Shown here: piece by piece, positions 29,250 to 36,631 of the stretch
Position numbering within the stretch: the stretch's first letter is position 1
Layout: each line of letters opens with the position of its first letter
Virus record (IMG/VR): IMGVR_UViG_3300044922_000175
Coordinates: 1-64,000 of that record
DNA length: 64,000 bases
Strand: one strand, 5' to 3'
Source of the DNA: a virus
Made by a program: the position numbers and the translations under genes
Notes under the pieces: model-generated
Database searches by the model: none
Told to the model about the DNA's origin: nothing
The model's input: only the letters and a program-made list of their open reading frames with translations

Positions 29250-30724
29250 ATCAATAGCTTAGCTCCCATTAAGATTTGAAAGTTTAAGATATCTTGTCCT
29301 GCTACGTAAGTTCCTCCCCCTGTAATACCTAAGCCAAAAGTCTTGGTCATCTTGTAGGTAAAGTTAAAGAAAGGAATTACAATAGGCTTAGCTTCAAATA
29401 AAGACTCTGTATAATATTTAGAGTAGGGAGAATAGATACCAGCCATAATGATTGTAGCATCTATACTTTTAGTAAGTTTTCCCTTGTACATAAATCCACC
29501 TATAGCAATTGTAGAAATCATCTCTTCTCCAAATAATTTACCATAGGTTCCAGCTGCTCCGTAAAGTGCTGTAAAGTTCTTAACTGAGTTTACTCTTACA
29601 AACAAGAGTGTATTTGATATTGATTTAGGCATCAGACTTAGACCATCTGAAACAACACTAATGTGTTTGTTGCCTTTTTTGTTTGCTCCTATCCAAGAAC
29701 GGACACAGGAGATATTACCGATCCTAGCATTAAGCATGTAATCGGCTGAAAACCCAAGAGAAGAAGTACCATCTCCTTTTACTCTTGTAAAGGAGGCAGT
29801 ACCTCTTGCATCTTGTGCTCCATCAGACTTAGTCTGAATACCAACTAAATCACCAGTTACTAATATTGCGGGCTTAGCAACTTCGGCTTTAGCTTTATTG
29901 GCTGCTTTCGCAGTACCACTAGACTGAGTCTTTTGTTGCTCAGTTTTAGTTTCTTCTACTTGTTGGTCTGTGGGTTTTTCTTCTTGTACTTGCGTTTTTT
30001 CTTCGGTTTTACCTCCGCTTCCTGAGCCGCCACCATTTCCGCTACTGTTGGAACTTCCACTACTACTTCCACTGGAACTTCCACTGGAGCCGGAGCCACT
30101 GCTTCCTCCATTACCTTCTCCGCTGCCACCACCACTTCCGGGATTGGGGTTGGATCCGGAGTTATCGGTAGTCCCGCTTTGATTTTCTGGTGGATTTCCT
30201 CCACTGCTGTTGCTTCCAGTTTCTCCTGACGAGCCGCTAGAAGAATTAGAATTACTAGAGCTGTTACTAGTACGATTCCGAGAATTAGTTCTGCTGTCAT
30301 TATTATTTGTTTTATTGGTTGTTCCTACGTTAGTTCCTGAAGAGGTGCTAGATCCTACATCTATATTTACACTACCAACATTTGAAATAGCCCCTAAGTT
30401 CATTACATTACTTACAATGTTTAGAGTCGTATTTGTTGTGGTAGTTGTAGTAGTAGTTACTCCAACTCCTTGACAGGGTGATGTATTTTTATACTTCAAA
30501 TATACACTATTTATCCAATTGTCAAATGTTCCGTCTTGTAATTCTGTATAAGAGAATGTTTTAACCTGTCCATAGTAAGCAATTACTATAGGACTAGACA
30601 TGTCAGCATTAATAAATTTAAGCTCTTGTGTACAGGGATCTGTATAAGAATAGATAAAGCCCTGCCCATTTACGGACAGAGCTATTATCATAAATAGGAT
30701 TAGTATCTTAGTTTTTAAATACAC
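29246..30724 (-). CDS. Exported Ser/Gly-rich protein with possible C-terminal beta barrel
   Basis: Protein of 492 residues: a signal peptide (ILILFMIIALSVNGQ), an N-terminal domain with two Cys, a Thr run (near residue 90), a long low-complexity Ser/Gly/Asn linker with an acidic Glu/Gln/Lys end (about 130-270), then a beta-rich C-terminal domain (about 290-492) with alternating aromatic strands (GGFMYKGKL, FFNFTYKM) ending GAKLLI. The last part resembles a small outer-membrane barrel. The linker region carries another long frame (29956-30300). Overlaps the PA14 gene by 4 nt and the CsgG-like gene by 17 nt. Confidence 0.55.
   Translation of the reverse strand: MYLKTKILILFMIIALSVNGQGFIYSYTDPCTQELKFINADMSSPIVIAYYGQVKTFSYTELQDGTFDNWINSVYLKYKNTSPCQGVGVTTTTTTTTNTTLNIVSNVMNLGAISNVGSVNIDVGSSTSSGTNVGTTNKTNNNDSRTNSRNRTSNSSSNSNSSSGSSGETGSNSSGGNPPENQSGTTDNSGSNPNPGSGGGSGEGNGGSSGSGSSGSSSGSSSGSSNSSGNGGGSGSGGKTEEKTQVQEEKPTDQQVEETKTEQQKTQSSGTAKAANKAKAEVAKPAILVTGDLVGIQTKSDGAQDARGTASFTRVKGDGTSSLGFSADYMLNARIGNISCVRSWIGANKKGNKHISVVSDGLSLMPKSISNTLLFVRVNSVKNFTALYGAAGTYGKLFGEEMISTIAIGGFMYKGKLTKSIDATIIMAGIYSPYSKYYTESLFEAKPIVIPFFNFTYKMTKTFGLGITGGGTYVAGQDILNFQILMGAKLLI
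29956..30300 (-). CDS. Possible overprinted membrane protein inside the Ser/Gly-rich gene
   Basis: A 114-residue frame lies wholly inside the linker of the 29246-30724 gene, in a different frame. It starts MTAELILGIVLVTALVILIL, a good membrane helix, continues with a charged helix and a Pro/Val/Glu-rich stretch, and ends with a Lys cluster (KPKKKRKYKKKN). The profile (anchor, Pro-rich spacer, basic tail) looks protein-like. However, the region is low in complexity and lacks stops in several frames, so chance is a real alternative. Confidence 0.35.
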   Translation of the reverse strand: MTAELILGIVLVTALVILILLAARQEKLEATAVEEIHQKIKAGLPITPDPTPIPEVVVAAEKVMEEAVAPAPVEVPVEVVVEVPTVAEMVAAQEAEVKPKKKRKYKKKNPQTNK

Positions 30725-31406
30725 CTGACTTAATGAGATTTTGAATCACATTAGTGCAAGCAGTTTCAAGAGACTTACGGGTAGCTTTACCCACAGTACT
30801 TTGAGAGAATTTCATGTCATCTAAAGATTTTAAGAATGATTCACCAGTTTTTGTAGATTCACCTTCACCAGATCCAATATAGATCTGACCTGTTTTAGCA
30901 TCCACAAAACGGACCTGTAAACGTATGAAGGTAGTAACCACAACCTTTGACTTAAGGCCATCAACTTGCTCGTCTTCATCAACAGCAAAATCAGCCACAG
31001 TAACGTAAACAAAGTAGTGAGCAGGTTTAATCTTACCTTTTCCATCAATTGGCTCATCAAATACACCTTTTTTAGAGGCTTTAAATTGAGTAACCATTCT
31101 TTCTTTAATCTCTGATTTTTCTTCAGTGAATATAAATCTGTTAGTTTCATCTAAATAATCTAGTACTGACTCAGCAAAACCAAGTCCTACATTCTTTTCC
31201 TGTAAAGCAGGATACAATGAAAGAACTTTTGTCATGTCTACACTAACTACTTGTACTGTTTTCTTAATAGAATCAGTATAGGAAGAAACTGTAGAGATAT
31301 CTTTGCTCTCTACAACTTCCCCATCAGTTGTTGTTTTCATAGAACCGCAACCGGCTAATGTTATAACCACCAAGGCCATAAACTTATTGAACCATTTTTT
31401 TACCAT
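30708..31406 (-). CDS. CsgG/LpoB-like outer-membrane lipoprotein
   Basis: Protein of 232 residues with lipobox LAGCGS (Cys20). The fold markers of the CsgG superfamily are in order: GLGFAESVLDYLDETNRFIF, AHYFVYVTVADF, the strand pair FIRLQVRFVDAKTGQIYIGS and a final helix (TACTNVIQNLI). The loops where CsgG carries its two pore hairpins are short here. It may therefore be a periplasmic LpoB-like regulator rather than a true secretion pore. It lies in a cluster of exported proteins, overlapping both neighbours. Confidence 0.6.
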   Translation of the reverse strand: MVKKWFNKFMALVVITLAGCGSMKTTTDGEVVESKDISTVSSYTDSIKKTVQVVSVDMTKVLSLYPALQEKNVGLGFAESVLDYLDETNRFIFTEEKSEIKERMVTQFKASKKGVFDEPIDGKGKIKPAHYFVYVTVADFAVDEDEQVDGLKSKVVVTTFIRLQVRFVDAKTGQIYIGSGEGESTKTGESFLKSLDDMKFSQSTVGKATRKSLETACTNVIQNLIKSGVFKN

Positions 31407-31729
31407 GGATCTTCTTCTTTAGGTTCAGGTTTAGCAGCAGGAGCAGCTGGTGCAGGTGCTTGTTTTTCAATCACACGTTCTTTAATAACTGTGTTTGTAC
31501 CACCACCACTAGATTGCTTCTGTTGGTTTGTGTTGTTGTTCTGTAAGTTAATCACAACAGGTGCACCGGGTGCAGCTTGTTCTGTCTTAGCTTCTTCTTT
31601 AGACTCTTCACCACCGCCTAAGTGGGTTGCAAACCAGGCACCCCCGGCTGTAACAGCTGTAGTAACAGCACCAATAATTGCTTTCTTAGTTGCTGACATT
31701 ACGCTTTCTTCTTGTTGTTCCTCAGACAT
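31400..31729 (-). CDS. Small membrane protein with long disordered tail
   Basis: Protein of 109 residues. One hydrophobic helix at about 15-34 (IIGAVTTAVTAGGAWFATHL) follows an acidic N-terminus. The rest is disordered: Glu/Lys, then VVINLQNNNTNQQ, then Pro/Ala-rich and ending KEEDPW. It overlaps the CsgG-like gene start by 7 nt. Possibly an inner-membrane anchor with a periplasmic linker for the envelope cluster. Not recognised. Confidence 0.5.
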   Translation of the reverse strand: MSEEQQEESVMSATKKAIIGAVTTAVTAGGAWFATHLGGGEESKEEAKTEQAAPGAPVVINLQNNNTNQQKQSSGGGTNTVIKERVIEKQAPAPAAPAAKPEPKEEDPW

Positions 31730-31733
31730 AATA

Positions 31734-31994
31734 TTATTTTTGATTTATAAGTTCTTCTACGTATTTATCTCTTTGCTCCATTAAATGCTCATTACGTTCA
31801 AGCATTCTAGTTCTTTCATCATCAGTAAGTTTAAGGATTAGAGTTTCTTTCTCATCTATCATCTTTTTGTACTCTTCCAACTGACTTTTAAAGTTCATGT
31901 TCTGGTAGTACAAAATGCCCACTAATAATATAATAGTAAAAGACTGTTCTTTCAGCTTCTCAAAAAATGTTTCACCAATAGATCCTTCTTTCAT
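31734..31994 (-). CDS. Membrane-anchored coiled-coil protein
   Basis: Protein of 86 residues. A hydrophobic segment (FTIILLVGILYY, about 19-30) is followed by about 50 residues of charged heptad helix (KSQLEEYKKMIDEKETLILK). It resembles other small i-spanin or scaffold-like anchors, but no family is clear. It lies one base after the upstream DUF2589-like gene and four bases before the next gene. Confidence 0.5.
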   Translation of the reverse strand: MKEGSIGETFFEKLKEQSFTIILLVGILYYQNMNFKSQLEEYKKMIDEKETLILKLTDDERTRMLERNEHLMEQRDKYVEELINQK

Positions 31995-31995
31995 A

Positions 31996-32466
31996 TTATT
32001 TTTCTTGCCCTAATGCTTGTATATAAGAGTCAATGATTCTAGACACGGCTTCAGGTTTTTCATCAGCTTTAAATTTAACTTTAATTTTAGCCATTCCTGA
32101 AGCAGTAGGATTAACTCCTGAGTCTACTTCAATTCCTTTTATATTGTGTTCATATCCCTTCTTCTTAAATAGTCCCAGTAAAGACTTCTTAAGACTAGAT
32201 ACTTCTTTCTCCTCATCCCCAAAAATTAATCTAGCTTCAAACTCTATGTCTAACTCATCTAGTCCAATAGAAGAGTGATCTGCTAGAATATAAAGAGGCA
32301 CTAATAACTCCTTGTCTCCAATCATAAAGTTTGTAACTTTAGGAGTACCATCCTCATTAAAGTAATTTCGTAGAGCATTAATGTGTTGTCTTTCACTAAT
32401 ACTCTGAGAAACCATAGCGGCCTCTAATAGACCGCCAACTAGTTCCTCAATGTTTAATCTTGCCAT
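31996..32466 (-). CDS. DUF2589-like protein (second of a pair)
   Basis: Protein of 156 residues starting MARLNIEELVGGLLEAAMVS. The segment GDKELLVPLYILADHSSIGL, followed by DELDIEFEARLIF, has the DUF2589 layout in which a short amphipathic start precedes a 'vPl' strand and a beta core. Less typical than its neighbour at 32493. The family is uncharacterised. A TAGTTTTG promoter element ends four bases before its ATG. Confidence 0.5.
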   Translation of the reverse strand: MARLNIEELVGGLLEAAMVSQSISERQHINALRNYFNEDGTPKVTNFMIGDKELLVPLYILADHSSIGLDELDIEFEARLIFGDEEKEVSSLKKSLLGLFKKKGYEHNIKGIEVDSGVNPTASGMAKIKVKFKADEKPEAVSRIIDSYIQALGQEK

Positions 32467-32470
32467 ACTA

Positions 32471-32478
32471 CAAAACTA
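32471..32478 (-). promoter_or_regulatory. Minus-strand -7 element TAGTTTTG
   Basis: CAAAACTA on the + strand is TAGTTTTG on the - strand, a fit to TAnnTTTG. It ends four bases before ATG 32466. It may give separate expression of the CsgG/DUF2589 sub-cluster. No TTG at the expected distance was seen. Confidence 0.4.
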
Positions 32479-32492
32479 CTCAAATTTTCTGA

Positions 32493-33083
32493 TTAAGATT
32501 CTTTACTCAATGGAACCAAAGAAGGCTCTAACATTGCTGTAAGGAAGTCAGACAATTTAAGCATACCTTCTGTTGGAGGCAACTGTTCTGCGTGTACTTT
32601 TACTTCGTACTTAGCTGAGTTATCTGTTTGTCTAGTATTCTCACGGTGAGAACTTACGCTACCAGATACTTTAGCATTAAAACTCATACCCCACCATTTG
32701 CCACCTGCAGATACTTCGTAAGCTGTTTGAGAATCATTAGATTCTTTAGACATGTCTGAGGTTTTTACTTCCATAGTAAAGTTAATATCAGCAGAAGTAA
32801 TTGCTAAAGAAGGCAATGGAACTAAAGGAAGCATAGGAACTTTACTGTAAACAGTTTTAAGTTCTTGGATTCCTGTATCTCCATCTGTAAATACACGTTG
32901 CATTTCTACGTCAAGTGAGCGTGCAACATTAGCATCACCTTTTTTCTCAAAAGCTACCTCAGAGATGTATCTCCAAGTTACTTCATTTAATTTAGCTTGT
33001 CCTTTTGCCATTCCGACAATAGGGCTTACAATAAGGTCTTCAATAGGAAGTCCTCTAAATTGATCTGCAATTGAATCTGCCAT
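32493..33083 (-). CDS. DUF2589-family protein
   Basis: Protein of 196 residues. The N-terminal amphipathic helix (IADQFRGLPIEDLIVSPIVG), the strand VPMLPLVPLPSLAITSADIN, and the final block RQTDNSAKYEVKVHAEQLPP followed by GMLKLSDFLTAML match the DUF2589 family. Family members occur in diverse bacteria without a known function. A second, related protein is encoded directly downstream, so they probably form a hetero-oligomer. Confidence 0.7.
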   Translation of the reverse strand: MADSIADQFRGLPIEDLIVSPIVGMAKGQAKLNEVTWRYISEVAFEKKGDANVARSLDVEMQRVFTDGDTGIQELKTVYSKVPMLPLVPLPSLAITSADINFTMEVKTSDMSKESNDSQTAYEVSAGGKWWGMSFNAKVSGSVSSHRENTRQTDNSAKYEVKVHAEQLPPTEGMLKLSDFLTAMLEPSLVPLSKES

Positions 33084-33111
33084 AATTTATATATTAGTTT
33101 GTTTTATTTGG

Positions 33112-33315
33112 TTATTTAAATTTAACTGTACCACTGTACGATTTCTTGACACTTTCTATTTCTTTAATTGCAGAATAAAAGGAAGTTTTTATTTCTTCAT
33201 TTATTGTGAAGTTAAAAATAGTGCTGCAGTGTGGACATCCTGATTTAGGATTCTTTAAGATAAACTTTAGGTCTAAGCCTAAAGGTTCTTTACACATAGG
33301 ACAGGGTATAGCCAT
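33112..33315 (-). CDS. Small zinc-ribbon protein
   Basis: Protein of 67 residues with CPMC near residue 5 and CPHC near residue 31, a typical zinc ribbon (MAIPCPMCKEP, then SGCPHCSTIFNF), and a helical tail. It is two bases downstream of the membrane protein gene and 28 bases upstream of the DUF2589 gene. An adaptor role is possible. Not otherwise recognised. Confidence 0.6.
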   Translation of the reverse strand: MAIPCPMCKEPLGLDLKFILKNPKSGCPHCSTIFNFTINEEIKTSFYSAIKEIESVKKSYSGTVKFK

Positions 33316-33317
33316 AA

Positions 33318-33668
33318 TTAAGAGTTATTTGGGTTAGATAATGATTCTCCGTCTTCTTCATCTACCTTTTGAATTAACATTTTGTCACGGTCTTCTGAGT
33401 TAAACCAATAGTCAACTACCTTGTTTAAGTTACCTACAAAGGCACCAAAAAGAATAAGTAACATTTCTTTCCAGTTCTCTTGGATTTCTATTCCAAAAAA
33501 TACTGCAGAGTTAATACCAAGGATAATAAAGAAGAACAAACCTAATACAATTGCTGTAATCTTCCAACGGTTGGCTTGCATTTGTTGTAGCATGTAATAG
33601 AATCTGTTCTTAGGATCTACTACTACTGGTTCTGCTTGGTTAAGACCAAGTGCTTTTTTAATGTTCAT
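33318..33668 (-). CDS. Two-helix membrane protein, holin-like
   Basis: Protein of 116 residues. Two hydrophobic helices at about 36-57 (ITAIVLGLFFFIILGINS) and 67-82 (EMLLILFGAFVGNLNKVV) are followed by DYWFNSEDRDK and an acidic tail. The phrase GAFVGNLNKVVDYWF is like the end of phage holins (GAFVG-x-V-x-YWFGS). It lies four bases into the stop of the T9SS gene. It may be a holin/antiholin or an envelope-cluster anchor. Confidence 0.5.
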   Translation of the reverse strand: MNIKKALGLNQAEPVVVDPKNRFYYMLQQMQANRWKITAIVLGLFFFIILGINSAVFFGIEIQENWKEMLLILFGAFVGNLNKVVDYWFNSEDRDKMLIQKVDEEDGESLSNPNNS

Positions 33669-35557
33669 TTGTTTACGACAATTTTAGAATGTAATACTTC
33701 ATGCTCTGTTACTACAGTAAGTACATATACACCATCAGATAACTGACTTAGATTAGCACTATACTTATACTTACCTGCAGGCATCTTTTCATTTAGAATA
33801 GTCTGTATGCGTCTTCCTACCTCATCAGAGATAGCTACATCTACATCAGCATCTTGTTTGATCTGGAATTGGATCTGTACTGCTCCATCTGTAGGATTAG
33901 GGAATACGATAATAGAGTTAAGATCATTTAAAGAAACAACTCCTTTGTTAATCCTACGTACTTCTATGATACCCATAGCAGGAGTAATGTTCATATCTTT
34001 AGACTTAGCATCACCTACGTATTTAGCACCAGTCCATAAAGCTGCAGTAGCCCAAGAGTCTTGTGGTTTCTTAGCGATAAACTGAAGAGTAAATACTTGC
34101 TCTCCATCATTTAAGAGGTTTTCATTAGTTAAGTCAGCACCTCCCCAAGATACTATACCGTTAGAAGGGTTTAAGTAAGAAGTCCACTTCATCATCTTCT
34201 CGGTGTTCTCTACTTTCTTAAACTCTAAGTAAGCAGTATCATAACGTAAGTCTAATTGAAGTGCACCTAATTGCTTGCCATCTGTAAGAACTTTAACAGG
34301 AACGTTAACTAAGTTACCTTCATCTACAGTTACTTTAGGCATGTTAATCTCAATAGTTTCTGCAGGGAAATCATAAGACACAGTCTCATCAATGATGTAA
34401 CGCTTAGCATTAGCTGGGTTAGTAATCTTGATAGGAGTCAAACGAGCCATCTTAAATCCTGTAGAGTTTGCATCTCCTTTAACAGCTACGTAGTAAGTGA
34501 TAGAATCACGACCATCAATAGTGTAGTTAAAGTTGTTAATCGTAGAGTAAGTAGAAGTTAGGTTAGTAGCTGATCCGTTAATTGAATTGTATTCAGCAAC
34601 TGTGAAGAACATTACATCTTTCTTAGAGTTAGGCCAAGCTGAGAATCTACCTGCTAAACGTCCGTACACAGAGTATACGTCAGCAATAGTAATAGAACCA
34701 TCAGTGTTGTTTACATCCATTGTGTAGTAGTCAAATCCAGAAGGAGTGTATTGAGCTAAGATAGATTGGTTAATCTTTTGTGCATCTGCAGTAGAGAATA
34801 CGTTACCAGGAGTCATTGTATCTCCCTTAACTACCATACGTACATCCCAGTAAGTAGTATCTAAGAATTTACGGAATACTACAACACCACTAGAGTTAGT
34901 TGCTTTAGCTTCTACCTGAGTCCAAGATCCACTAGGAGCTTTCTTCTCTAAAGACACCCACAAGTTCTTAGCGTCAGAACCTGTTACGTTTTTAAACTTA
35001 GCAGCAAATCTTAATACTTTTTGGTTAAAACGACCACCATAAGAGTAAACTACCAAAGTAGTATCGTTACCCCAGTTAGTAGCAGCTTTGTTAGCAAATG
35101 ATTTAACACCTGCAACTTTCAAAGTTTTAATAGAATCTAAAGTATTCCATGTTGAGCTTCCTGCGTGCGTGAAGGTTAAATCAAAGGTAGCTCCGTTAGA
35201 ATAGTTGTAAGTAGAGCTAGATCCAGTGTAAGCCAAAGTTACTGTCAAGAATCCTTGTGAGTTACTATCTACGTACTGAAGATACTGATCTGTAGTAGAA
35301 ATCTTCAAAGAAGGAACTACACCAGTGAATGCAGTGTTATCGTAGAATACACGGAATTGCATACCAGTGATCTTCTCTGAAGTAGAAGTGTTATAGAAAT
35401 GTAAAGGTGCTACTGTCTGTCCTGCAGTAGTAGTAGCAACTTGGTAACCAGAATCAATCACAACCCAGTGACCTGTACCTGGAGATGTGCTAGAACTTTG
35501 CGCAAACATTACTGTTGCAAACAAAGTAGTGACAAGTGAAGAGATAAATTTTTTCAT
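33665..35557 (-). CDS. T9SS-exported cohesin/dockerin-like protein
   Basis: Protein of 630 residues. Signal peptide (KFISSLVTTLFATVMFAQ), N-terminal cohesin-like domain (about 25-170), Ig-like part (about 180-245), dockerin-like calcium motif MDVNNTDGSITIADVYSVYG (about 280-300), second cohesin-like domain (about 400-535, including ALQLDLRYDTAYLEFKKVE) and a C-terminal T9SS type A sorting domain (about 548-630: VFPNPTDGAVQIQF, LSQLSDGVYVLTVV). It should be secreted by the host's type IX system onto the cell surface. The Ig/dockerin part is shared with the 28098 protein. Such proteins are rarely phage-encoded. Confidence 0.78.
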   Translation of the reverse strand: MKKFISSLVTTLFATVMFAQSSSTSPGTGHWVVIDSGYQVATTTAGQTVAPLHFYNTSTSEKITGMQFRVFYDNTAFTGVVPSLKISTTDQYLQYVDSNSQGFLTVTLAYTGSSSTYNYSNGATFDLTFTHAGSSTWNTLDSIKTLKVAGVKSFANKAATNWGNDTTLVVYSYGGRFNQKVLRFAAKFKNVTGSDAKNLWVSLEKKAPSGSWTQVEAKATNSSGVVVFRKFLDTTYWDVRMVVKGDTMTPGNVFSTADAQKINQSILAQYTPSGFDYYTMDVNNTDGSITIADVYSVYGRLAGRFSAWPNSKKDVMFFTVAEYNSINGSATNLTSTYSTINNFNYTIDGRDSITYYVAVKGDANSTGFKMARLTPIKITNPANAKRYIIDETVSYDFPAETIEINMPKVTVDEGNLVNVPVKVLTDGKQLGALQLDLRYDTAYLEFKKVENTEKMMKWTSYLNPSNGIVSWGGADLTNENLLNDGEQVFTLQFIAKKPQDSWATAALWTGAKYVGDAKSKDMNITPAMGIIEVRRINKGVVSLNDLNSIIVFPNPTDGAVQIQFQIKQDADVDVAISDEVGRRIQTILNEKMPAGKYKYSANLSQLSDGVYVLTVVTEHEVLHSKIVVNK

Positions 35558-36003
35558 TTTTTTATGTTATTTACAGCGTGTTCTATGAGCCAAGGCTCAG
35601 GATTTTCTAAGTTTTTTATAAAGCTAAGTTCATACATGTAGCAAAATGTCTCCTCTTTTTCCGGAATCATTTCTATACCTTTCTTTGCTATATAAAGATG
35701 TAAGCTTTCATGTACTAGAACTACAGCAATGTTATTTATAGAGTTTAGTTTAAGATCGGCTACAGCTATGTAGATGTGACCTTTACCATTCTCTAGTTCA
35801 CAAGAAGAGTAGGGACTTATCATAAAAGATACCTGAGAACAATTTGTATCAAGCATCTTGTACTTATCTATGTCTACCTTCTTTATCAGTTGAATTGCTG
35901 AATCAACTTTTAAATCCCAACCGTCCCCAGCTTTGTCAATTTTGATTTGAGCAAAACAAGGGACGGCTAAGAATAAAAAGAGGTTAATTACTAACCCCTT
36001 CAT
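35554..36003 (-). CDS. Secreted zincin-like protein (HESLH)
   Basis: Protein of 149 residues with a signal peptide (LVINLFLFLAVPCFAQ) and the motif VLVHESLHLYI, an HExxH metallopeptidase signature, followed 17 residues later by EETFCYMYE, a plausible third-ligand region. It is expected in the periplasm or outside. It lies between the endolysin-like and T9SS genes, overlapping the latter by 4 nt. The substrate is unknown: murein, a surface protein or its neighbour's product. Confidence 0.55.
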   Translation of the reverse strand: MKGLVINLFLFLAVPCFAQIKIDKAGDGWDLKVDSAIQLIKKVDIDKYKMLDTNCSQVSFMISPYSSCELENGKGHIYIAVADLKLNSINNIAVVLVHESLHLYIAKKGIEMIPEKEETFCYMYELSFIKNLENPEPWLIEHAVNNIKK

Positions 36004-36006
36004 AAA

Positions 36007-36594
36007 TTATTTAATGTCTTTAGACTCAATAAGAGTGTAGGTAAAAGAGTTACCACCCAATGTAGCAGCTTTCTTACAGATTGCCATGAATGCATCAAAG
36101 TCAGCAGACTTCTTGAACACTTGGCATCCTTCAGACCAGTTCTCCACGTAAGTAGAATCTGCACCAGCTTTATGAATGTTAATACCGAAGATGCCTTCTT
36201 GTATCTTAGATTCATCATAAGTCATGTCTTTGTTAGCATCACGGTAAACCTTTACGTTTGCCTTTTGCTTTAACGCTTCATACTTACCTTGGTGTAATCC
36301 TACATGGTGTGAACCACTGTATTGACCAGGCACTAAGCGTGCAACACCAGCAGCATTGTGAAATTCTTTAACACCCTTAGTTCCGGGATCTGTAGTAGCA
36401 GGCCAGATTTTAAATTTCCATTCTCCATTTTCTTTGTAAGAAAGAGTTAAATGATCATCAAATACATTAGTTACTTTGTTACCAGTAGAAGAATTACGTA
36501 CACCAATGATATTTACATTGAAGTCACCATTCTCAAAATACTTGTAACCTTTGGCTTTCATTGCAGCCTCAATTTGTTCTCTAGTATAGCTCAT
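36007..36594 (-). CDS. L,D-transpeptidase-like endolysin candidate
   Basis: Protein of 195 residues. The C-terminal part has GIFGINIHKAGAD, then YVENWSEGCQVFKKSADFDA. The His and the SxGCQ cysteine are arranged like the YkuD catalytic motif (HG...ShGC-R). Together with a holin-like gene immediately upstream it probably forms the lysis pair of the - strand block. No signal peptide, as expected for holin-dependent lysins. The reaction (transpeptidation or cleavage) cannot be told from sequence. Confidence 0.6.
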   Translation of the reverse strand: MSYTREQIEAAMKAKGYKYFENGDFNVNIIGVRNSSTGNKVTNVFDDHLTLSYKENGEWKFKIWPATTDPGTKGVKEFHNAAGVARLVPGQYSGSHHVGLHQGKYEALKQKANVKVYRDANKDMTYDESKIQEGIFGINIHKAGADSTYVENWSEGCQVFKKSADFDAFMAICKKAATLGGNSFTYTLIESKDIK

Positions 36595-36598
36595 AATA

Positions 36599-36627
36599 GT
36601 TTATAGTTTATAGTTTATAGTAAACAG
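36599..36627. repeat. Tandem repeat of AGTTTAT
   Basis: The 7-base unit AGTTTAT recurs three times in a row with a partial fourth (AGTAAAC), filling most of the 37-base gap between the holin and the endolysin-like genes. On the - strand it reads ACTATAA. It directly abuts the endolysin-like start and could modulate its translation. Confidence 0.6.
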
Positions 36628-36631
36628 TGAA

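Noticed and set aside
29970-30473. Pro/Leu-rich and Leu/Val-rich frames on the + strand
   Set aside because: They are antisense to the Ser/Gly-rich linker and Thr run of the - strand gene and have the extreme composition expected from a low-complexity complement.
30708-31406. True curli secretion pore (CsgG) with curli subunit genes
   Set aside because: The segments that form the two pore hairpins in CsgG are short here, and no CsgA/CsgB-type repeats were seen nearby, so only a CsgG/LpoB-like fold is claimed.
31491-31784. Cys/Pro-rich frame on the + strand opposite the 109-residue membrane protein
   Set aside because: It mirrors the disordered Ala/Pro/Asn tail of the - strand gene and has no ribosome-binding site or domain.
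36599-36627. CRISPR-like repeat array
   Set aside because: The unit is only 7 bases and directly tandem, with no spacers. No other array was seen in the window.
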